Below, piece after piece: positions 58,691 to 64,000 of a stretch of DNA of 64,000 nt. Location of the stretch: the NCBI GenBank assembly GCA_003223935.1, contig QHXQ01000036.1:1-64000 (forward strand). Direction: 5' to 3'. Made by a program: the position numbers and the translations under genes. Positions within the stretch are counted from its first letter, which is position 1. Each line of letters begins with the position of its first letter. This DNA comes from Acidobacteriota bacterium. Lineage in GTDB: Bacteria > Acidobacteriota > Blastocatellia > Pyrinomonadales > Pyrinomonadaceae. A model generated the notes under the pieces. The model did no database searches. It was not told the DNA's origin and was given only the letters and a program-made list of their open reading frames with translations.

Positions 58691-61600
58691 TTAGAATGAA
58701 TACTTCAACGCAAACTGAATGCGGCGCGCGGGCGTGACGGTGTTGGTCGCTTGCCCGAAGCTGGGGAATTCGAGGAAGCGGATGGGGATGCCATAGTTGG
58801 CGCGGTTGATGAAGTTGAAAATCTCCATCCGCAGCGTGAGCCGTTGGCGTTCGTTGATGGCGAAGTCTTTGCTGAAGGCCATGTTGAGCGAGAGGATGTT
58901 GCCAGCGCGGAAGGTGTTGCGCCCGATCTGTCCATCTTGACCGAATGGAGCGAGCAGAGTCGTGGGTTGCGCGACGGCGAGTTGGAGCGGTTGCCGCCGG
59001 TTGCCCGTGATGATGAGACCGTTCAATGTGTTCAAGCGATCCGTCAGATTGCCGTCGAGGTTGATGTCGAGTGTGCTATTGACGGTGAACGGCGGCCCCG
59101 TCTGAAAACTGCCGAGACCAGCAAGTTGCAGCCGACCGAAGAGCGTGCGCACGAGTCTGTTGTGATGCGCGAGCGCAGGCAGTTCGTAGATGTAGTTGTA
59201 GGCGAAGCGATGACGCGCGTCGAAGTTCGCGGGCGCGCGCTCGCCCGCTTGCGTCAGACTGTTCTGCGGCAGCGCGAACGCGCCGGCCAAGTCGAACACG
59301 TCTGACACGTCGTCGGTGGTCTTCGAGAGCGTGTAAGCGAGTTGGAATTGTAAGCGGCGCGTGAAGCGGCCGCGCATTTGCAACTGCAAGGCGTCGTAGC
59401 GTGAGCGCCCCGTTGTCTCGAAGCGCGAGACCGCGCCGAAACCGGAGCGGGGCCGGTCGGGCGGCGGGATGGCGAAGCCGAAGAAGCGCGGCTCGCCGGC
59501 AAACTCCTCCGGGTCGTCAACCTCATCGGTTGAGAGCACGTCGAAGAAAGCGGGGATAAGGAGCGAGTTCGCGCCGAGATTCGGCGTCGTGAAGCGCAAC
59601 AGATTGCGCCCTTGCGTGCCGACATAAGCGGCTGACAAACTCAAGTGGCGGCCGAGCAGTTGCTCGACGCTGAAGGTGTACTGGTGCGCCCTCGGCGTCT
59701 TCAGTTGGCGCGCGGGCAGTGTCGCGCCGAAGATGCTGAACGAATTACTCTCCGAGCCGTTCACGAAATCGTTGAGCATCTGGATCAACTCGAAGGTATT
59801 GAACCCGGGCCGGATTCTGTTCAGGCTGTTGCGCTGAATGAAGGGCAGGTCGCTCGGGTTGAGCAGATTCAACTCGCCGCAGGGCACGTTGCATGAACGA
59901 TCCTGATTGCCCGTGCCGCCGGCGAAGTTCACCGTGAAGAAATCCGGGAAGACGTTGCGCGATTGGCTGACGACCGCGCCGAGCGGTGGATCAAAGAACA
60001 GTCCGTAACCGCCGCGCAGTACCGTCGGATGATCGTGCCCGAACCAGTTGGGCGAATAGGCAATACCGATGCGCGGCGCAAAGTTTTTGCGGTCTGGATC
60101 GAAGATGCGCTTGCGCCCCGCGAGGAAACTCAACAGATCGGGCGAGTCGTTGTTAGCTTCGTCGATGAGTGCATCCTCGATGCGCTGCTGTGAATCGCGC
60201 GGCACGGTGTTGTACTCGTAGCGCAAGCCCAACGCGAGCGACAGGCGCGGCGTGATGCGCCAAGTATCTTGTCCGTAGAAATTGAGCTGCTTGAAGCGCA
60301 ACTGCACATCGGAGCTGGTGGTGGCGAGCGTCTGCATAAAGCCACTGGCTGCGCCCGCCGCCGCCAGATCGACGGCGCGGAAAAAGCGGCCCGTCAAGCT
60401 AACCGTGCCGCCCGGCACGAAGTTGACTTCGGGCGCACCATCAAAGGTGATCAGTGGGCGCGCATTGGGTGCCGCATCGCTATTGAGTTCCGTGCGCCGT
60501 ATGTCTGCGCCGAAGGCGAAGTTGTGATTGCCTTTGCGCCAAGTCAGATTGTCCGCGATCTGATAGGTGTTATTGACGCGGCGCTGTGGGAAGTTGAATA
60601 CGTCCACGCCGACCGGCGAGAAGCCCGCGATCTTGACTTGACCGACCGCGCCGAGCACGTCCTCTACATTGAAGCCGGTCGAGAAGTAATTGACGGGGCC
60701 AGTGTTTGGGACACCGGGGGCGTTGGGCAGCGTGGCGTTGATAATGTAAGGGGCGTTGAGCAAGAACGGCTCGCCGGGAAAGAGCGAACTGGGGCGGAGG
60801 AACTGCGTGTCGCGCACCTCTTGGAAGATGAGCCGCGTGCGCCCGTAAGACAGACGCACTTGATTAAAGATGGAGCTAGACGAATTCGGGTGACTGAGTT
60901 CGCTGTTTAAGAACAGCGAGAGGTTTTGTGTGCGCACGCGCGGCTTGAGCGAAGAGAAGAGCGCTTCGCCCGTAACGGGGATGATGCGCGAGTCTTGCGT
61001 AAAGTTATAACGCGCGGTGAAAGACTGTTGGCGCGCGCCGAGTTTGAAGTAGTCGTCAAACTTGGCGGAAAGAACTTGGCCTTTGCCGCTCGCGGGCAAG
61101 CTTTGCGTGAAGGTGTTCGCGCCGTAAATGCCGTTGGGATTATTGGGGAAGGGGAACAGACTGAAGATCGCATCGCCGTCCGCCGAGGTCGGGAAAGCGG
61201 CGATGGGATCATTCGTGCCAATCGAAGGCGGCAACGCGAAAAGGCCGGTCGCGCCCGTGCCAAAGATGCCGCGCTGCTCGACTGTGGGCACAGCGAAACT
61301 ATGTTCCTCCGACGCATTCGTGCGCTGAGTTTCTGATGAGACAAAGAAGAATAGTTTCTCTTTCTTGATGGGGCCGCCAAGCACGAAGCCGGCCTGCGTG
61401 AAGGTAAAAGAATCTTGGCCGCCGCTCTGGTTCTGCACCGTGAGCGGTGCGCCATCCAAGAGCACCGGCTGATTGTTGCTCGTGCGCAGGGACGTGCGCG
61501 CGTTGCCGAACGTGGTATCGAAGACGTTGCGCGCGTTCAGTTGACTTGTGTTGAGGAAGCCATAGACAGTGCCATGCAGTTGCGCGCCGCCTGATTTGGA

Positions 61601-62503
61601 GACCGCGTTGGCTTGTGCGCCGATGTTGCGCCCGAACTGCGCAGGCGCGAGCAGTGTGATCGCTTGATACTCTTTGATTGATTCAATCGGCTGCGGGATG
61701 AGCGACACGAAACCCTGTCGGCGGACGCCGATGTCTTCGTCGTTATTGTCCGAGCCATCAACCGTGAAATTGTTGGCGCGTGAACGCAGACCATTGACTG
61801 AGAATTGACCCGCACTACCGACGCCTGCACCGACGCCGGGGCCTGCGACCGAGCCAAGCGTCTGCGGCGGCGGGGCGACACCGGGCAGCAGCAATGCCAA
61901 CTCATCGAACGAGCGCACGAAAGAAGTCGCGCCGAGAGGCAGCGTCGAGACTTCTTCTTCTGTGAATGCGCCGCCGCGCTCGCCGTCCGAGGCGTTGATG
62001 CGTGCGCGTATGTCGGTGTCCTCTTCAGTGTGACCGGCGGCGGGCGTCGGCGTGGGCGTAGCCGTCGCAGTTGTGGTCGGCGTGCCCGTTGTTATCGGTG
62101 TGGCTGGGGCGGTCGGCGTGGGCGATGTTGGCGGCACTGGCTCAAGCGAGACAGGCACGGGCACGACCTCGCCCGTGCGCGTGATGAAGAGACGCTGTTG
62201 CACTTCTTGTGTGACGAAGCCGGGCGCGGAGACGCGAATCGTGTAGAGACCGGGTGGGAGCAAGCCTTGATAGAAGCGCCCTCTTGCATCTGTGGTCTTG
62301 GTGATGACGAGTCCGGTCTGTTGATTGATGATGAGCGCGGTCGCGCTGGCGATAGGTGCGCCTGTCTGGTTGTTGGTCACCGTGCCCTCGAACGCGCCGG
62401 TCACAGTGTCCTGCGTCCAACCTGTGCGGGTAAAGAAAAGCGCGCAAGCTGTCGTAATGAGACAAAGCAAGAACGCGCGATAGAGCGGGGGTTCTCTTCT
62501 CAT
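58691..62503 (-). CDS. TonB-dependent receptor with carboxypeptidase-regulatory N-terminus (Oar-like)
   Basis: A 1270-residue outer-membrane protein with a signal region. A carboxypeptidase-regulatory-like beta domain follows (GAFEGTVTNNQTGAPIASAT to PGFVTQEVQQ), then a Pro/Thr-rich linker, a plug domain (FSVNGLRSRANNFTVDGSDN) and a long beta-barrel ending FALKYSF with the aromatic C-terminal residue. This 'Oar-like' type is expanded in Acidobacteriota and is thought to import or handle large substrates such as glycans or peptides, or to assist export. No TonB, SusD-like or enzyme gene is adjacent. A typical TonB box could not be pointed out with confidence. Confidence 0.93.
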   Translation of the reverse strand: MRREPPLYRAFLLCLITTACALFFTRTGWTQDTVTGAFEGTVTNNQTGAPIASATALIINQQTGLVITKTTDARGRFYQGLLPPGLYTIRVSAPGFVTQEVQQRLFITRTGEVVPVPVSLEPVPPTSPTPTAPATPITTGTPTTTATATPTPTPAAGHTEEDTDIRARINASDGERGGAFTEEEVSTLPLGATSFVRSFDELALLLPGVAPPPQTLGSVAGPGVGAGVGSAGQFSVNGLRSRANNFTVDGSDNNDEDIGVRRQGFVSLIPQPIESIKEYQAITLLAPAQFGRNIGAQANAVSKSGGAQLHGTVYGFLNTSQLNARNVFDTTFGNARTSLRTSNNQPVLLDGAPLTVQNQSGGQDSFTFTQAGFVLGGPIKKEKLFFFVSSETQRTNASEEHSFAVPTVEQRGIFGTGATGLFALPPSIGTNDPIAAFPTSADGDAIFSLFPFPNNPNGIYGANTFTQSLPASGKGQVLSAKFDDYFKLGARQQSFTARYNFTQDSRIIPVTGEALFSSLKPRVRTQNLSLFLNSELSHPNSSSSIFNQVRLSYGRTRLIFQEVRDTQFLRPSSLFPGEPFLLNAPYIINATLPNAPGVPNTGPVNYFSTGFNVEDVLGAVGQVKIAGFSPVGVDVFNFPQRRVNNTYQIADNLTWRKGNHNFAFGADIRRTELNSDAAPNARPLITFDGAPEVNFVPGGTVSLTGRFFRAVDLAAAGAASGFMQTLATTSSDVQLRFKQLNFYGQDTWRITPRLSLALGLRYEYNTVPRDSQQRIEDALIDEANNDSPDLLSFLAGRKRIFDPDRKNFAPRIGIAYSPNWFGHDHPTVLRGGYGLFFDPPLGAVVSQSRNVFPDFFTVNFAGGTGNQDRSCNVPCGELNLLNPSDLPFIQRNSLNRIRPGFNTFELIQMLNDFVNGSESNSFSIFGATLPARQLKTPRAHQYTFSVEQLLGRHLSLSAAYVGTQGRNLLRFTTPNLGANSLLIPAFFDVLSTDEVDDPEEFAGEPRFFGFAIPPPDRPRSGFGAVSRFETTGRSRYDALQLQMRGRFTRRLQFQLAYTLSKTTDDVSDVFDLAGAFALPQNSLTQAGERAPANFDARHRFAYNYIYELPALAHHNRLVRTLFGRLQLAGLGSFQTGPPFTVNSTLDINLDGNLTDRLNTLNGLIITGNRRQPLQLAVAQPTTLLAPFGQDGQIGRNTFRAGNILSLNMAFSKDFAINERQRLTLRMEIFNFINRANYGIPIRFLEFPSFGQATNTVTPARRIQFALKYSF

Positions 62504-62633
62504 AATGATTTGTCTGCTGACACGTGCTTAAGCGGGGCTGTGGATTCAGTCCCGCCCCTGTCTCGTTCGTTTGTGCGCGACGAAGGCGAGGGGATAGTAT
62601 CATCGCACACCGAATAGACGCGAATAAAAAAGT

Positions 62634-62694
62634 AGTGGTCGGTGGTCAGTGGTCGGTAAAAGCAACTGCTGTTTTCTACTGACCACTGACCACC
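62634..62694. repeat. Hairpin built from AGTGGTC 7-bp repeats
   Basis: The left arm is AGTGGTC, GGTGGTC, AGTGGTC, GGT (62634-62657). The right arm is ACTGACC, ACTGACC, ACC (62678-62694). The loop is about 20 bases. It lies between the DUF4337 stop and the TonB-receptor start. Confidence 0.88.
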
Positions 62695-62696
62695 GC

Positions 62697-63323
62697 TCAT
62701 GAGAGCAGCCGCGCCAGCGTGTCAGGATGGAGACTCCAGCCGAGCAGCCCGGCGAGACCCATTAAGAGACCAAACGCGGTCGGCAATAAGGCGATGCCGT
62801 AGAGCCAACGCTTCTGTGTGAGTGCCGTCACGGCGAGCAGAGAGATGGCGATGGAGAGCGCCGCGTCCGCCAGATCGAATTGATCGTCGTGTAGATTAAG
62901 CGCATTGTAGGTCTTGTCAGCTTGATCGGCTGCGTCCTGCTGTTGCTTCTTCTTCTCGGCCTGTTCGGCTGCTAGTTTTTGATAAGTGTCAAGCTGCTGT
63001 TGGAAGACAGCGCGCGCATCGGAGGGGACAGAAACGATCTGCGCGGTCAATTGCGCGGCTGTGGCGCGCGCCACCTCTTCGCGGATGTTGCGCGCCTGAT
63101 ACCAAGCGTAGTTATCAATCTTATCAGCCTGCGCCTGCTGCATCGCCTGCACGATGTTGTTGTCCTTCACGTTGCAGATGCCCATGAAGGTCGCCAGCAG
63201 CGCGACCGTGATGGCGACAAGCGTGTTCAAGCGCGACTTATCTCTCCTCGCTTTCTCCTCAGCCACCGCTTTCTCTTCTTTCGCGTCGTCCTCTTCCACA
63301 TACTCCAACGGATCAACGTCCAT
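62697..63323 (-). CDS. DUF4337 membrane protein
   Basis: A 208-residue protein. The charged N-terminus (DDAKEEKAVAEEKARRDK) leads to a membrane helix (LVAITVALLATFMGICNV). A NNIVQAMQQAQADKIDNYAW helix follows, then a coiled coil rich in Lys/Gln/Ala (AAEQAEKKKQQQDAADQAD) and two C-terminal helices (AALSIAISLLAVTAL and ALLPTAFGLLMGLAGLLGW). The order and the conserved DKIDNYAWYQARNIRE stretch identify DUF4337, whose role is unknown. AAAGGAGC precedes the ATG at good spacing. Confidence 0.85.
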   Translation of the reverse strand: MDVDPLEYVEEDDAKEEKAVAEEKARRDKSRLNTLVAITVALLATFMGICNVKDNNIVQAMQQAQADKIDNYAWYQARNIREEVARATAAQLTAQIVSVPSDARAVFQQQLDTYQKLAAEQAEKKKQQQDAADQADKTYNALNLHDDQFDLADAALSIAISLLAVTALTQKRWLYGIALLPTAFGLLMGLAGLLGWSLHPDTLARLLS

Positions 63324-63415
63324 GTTAAATTGGCGCTCCTTTCAAGGTCTGTTTCGTGTTGTTTCGTGCGAGTCGTGGTTGAATCGGCGACGAGTCCGGC
63401 CAACCCTAATATCTA

Positions 63416-64000
63416 TCAACCAACTGACGCTAACCCAAAACGCGCGTCGGTGCGGACGCGCTCAATGAGACGCGAGGTTTCGCGCGTGCGGCGGCGCGCG
63501 GTGAGATAGTAGTCGGCTTCGCGGCGCGCTTCTTCGAGCAGTTGAATGTCGCGCACAAGGTTGCCGACGCGAAACGTGGGCACGCCCGACTGGCGCGTGC
63601 CCATCACTTCGCCGGGGCCGCGCAGTTCCAAGTCTTTCTCGGCGATGCGAAAGCCGTCGTTGGTTTCAGCCATGATGCCGAGTCGTTCCTGCGCGACGTT
63701 GGTCTGGCGGTCTGAAGTCATCAGCACGCAGAACGATTGTTGCGCGCCGCGCCCGACGCGCCCGCGCAGTTGATGCAGTTGCGAGAGACCGAAACGCTCT
63801 GCGTGCTCGATGACCATCACGGATGCGTTCGACACGTCAACACCGACTTCGACGACAGTGGTGGCGACGAGAATCTGTATCTCGCCCGCCATGAACCGGC
63901 GCATCACTTCCTCTTTTTCGCCGGACTTCATCTTGCCATGCAAGAGGCCAATGGTGAAATGCGGAAAGACGCGGTCGCGCAGATGCTCGTACATGCGCGT
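63416..64000 (-). CDS. recG: ATP-dependent DNA helicase RecG, C-terminal part (cut by window end)
   Basis: The last 194 or so residues of RecG, which remodels stalled replication forks and Holliday junctions. The frame is still open at base 64000, so the Met at 63994 is internal. Helicase motifs of the C-terminal RecA-like lobe are clear: LLHGKMKSGEKEEVM, the ILVATTVVEVGVDV motif V region and QLRGRVGRG (motif VI). The RecG-specific DGFRIAEKDLELRGPGEVMG wedge follows. The stop falls about 90 bases before the DUF4337 start. Confidence 0.95.
   Translation of the reverse strand, partial: TRMYEHLRDRVFPHFTIGLLHGKMKSGEKEEVMRRFMAGEIQILVATTVVEVGVDVSNASVMVIEHAERFGLSQLHQLRGRVGRGAQQSFCVLMTSDRQTNVAQERLGIMAETNDGFRIAEKDLELRGPGEVMGTRQSGVPTFRVGNLVRDIQLLEEARREADYYLTARRRTRETSRLIERVRTDARFGLASVG

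Noticed and set aside
1-64000. tRNA, rRNA, tmRNA, RNase P RNA and riboswitches
   Set aside because: Read for on both strands, but no convincing conserved core was seen by eye. A covariance-model search would be decisive.

Overview
The window is a GC-rich bacterial chromosome segment. It most resembles Acidobacteriota of the Blastocatellia type. That placement is inferred from the gene families: an Oar-like TonB-dependent receptor with a carboxypeptidase-regulatory N-terminus, a zinc-ribbon Ser/Thr kinase with a DUF4384 tail, a secreted TPR-CHAT protein, DUF4214-tailed secreted proteins, an alpha-glucan phosphorylase, DUF3471 and Uma2 proteins. No rRNA or tRNA gene was found to settle the taxonomy. 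Most genes are chromosomal and monocistronic or in short operons, and many intergenic gaps hold strong hairpins.

Layout. 1-5.8 kb: the end of pyrB, then pyrC (pyrimidine synthesis), a small secreted DUF3471 protein, an SGNH hydrolase, a frameshifted Uma2 nuclease gene and an EF-G paralogue. 6-12.3 kb: a DCC thiol-redox protein, a 21-bp repeat array, a VWA protein, a macro-domain protein, glycogen phosphorylase and a diguanylate cyclase. 12.5-18.5 kb: a cassette of transmembrane Ser/Thr kinase, exported DUF4384 protein and exported TPR-CHAT (caspase-like) protein. 18.6-20.4 kb: small cytosolic proteins (YtxJ-like, DUF971, receiver, zinc ribbon). 20.5-21.7 kb: an AT-rich membrane-protein gene that looks acquired. 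21.7-25.4 kb: a histidine kinase, an SRPBCC protein and an NtrC-type regulator in one operon. 25.4-35.3 kb: membrane proteins, DinB, a 7Fe ferredoxin, an MBL hydrolase, PrsW with a tail-anchored zinc ribbon, and a polysaccharide export protein. 35.6-40.4 kb: a matrixin metalloprotease and a subtilase whose C-terminus is a long run of DGIVMG-like hexapeptides. 40.4-42.5 kb: a second large 21-bp array, a MITE/REP-like inverted repeat and small regulators. 42.9-48.1 kb: an accessory-looking locus with a 650-residue helical-repeat/HTH protein, divergent from a 63-residue exported peptide, a TIR-domain protein and a DMT transporter. 48.2-64 kb: a 1346-residue secreted mosaic protein, an ATP-grasp/metallopeptidase pair, a COG4705 membrane protein, an alpha/beta hydrolase, SIMPL, RsmD, a TonB receptor, DUF4337 and the end of RecG.

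Two signals stand out beyond ordinary genes. First, three intergenic arrays of unrelated sequence (6491-6784, 37743-37973, 40874-41377) keep an exact 21-bp period with no phase slip. Several intergenic hairpins are built from 7-bp repeats in both arms. Together these suggest a genome-wide 7/21-bp repeat habit. Second, the 42.9-48.1 kb locus combines a TPR-like/HTH regulator, an exported peptide, a TIR protein with its catalytic glutamate and a multipass transporter. It is the best candidate here for an undescribed signalling or defence system.
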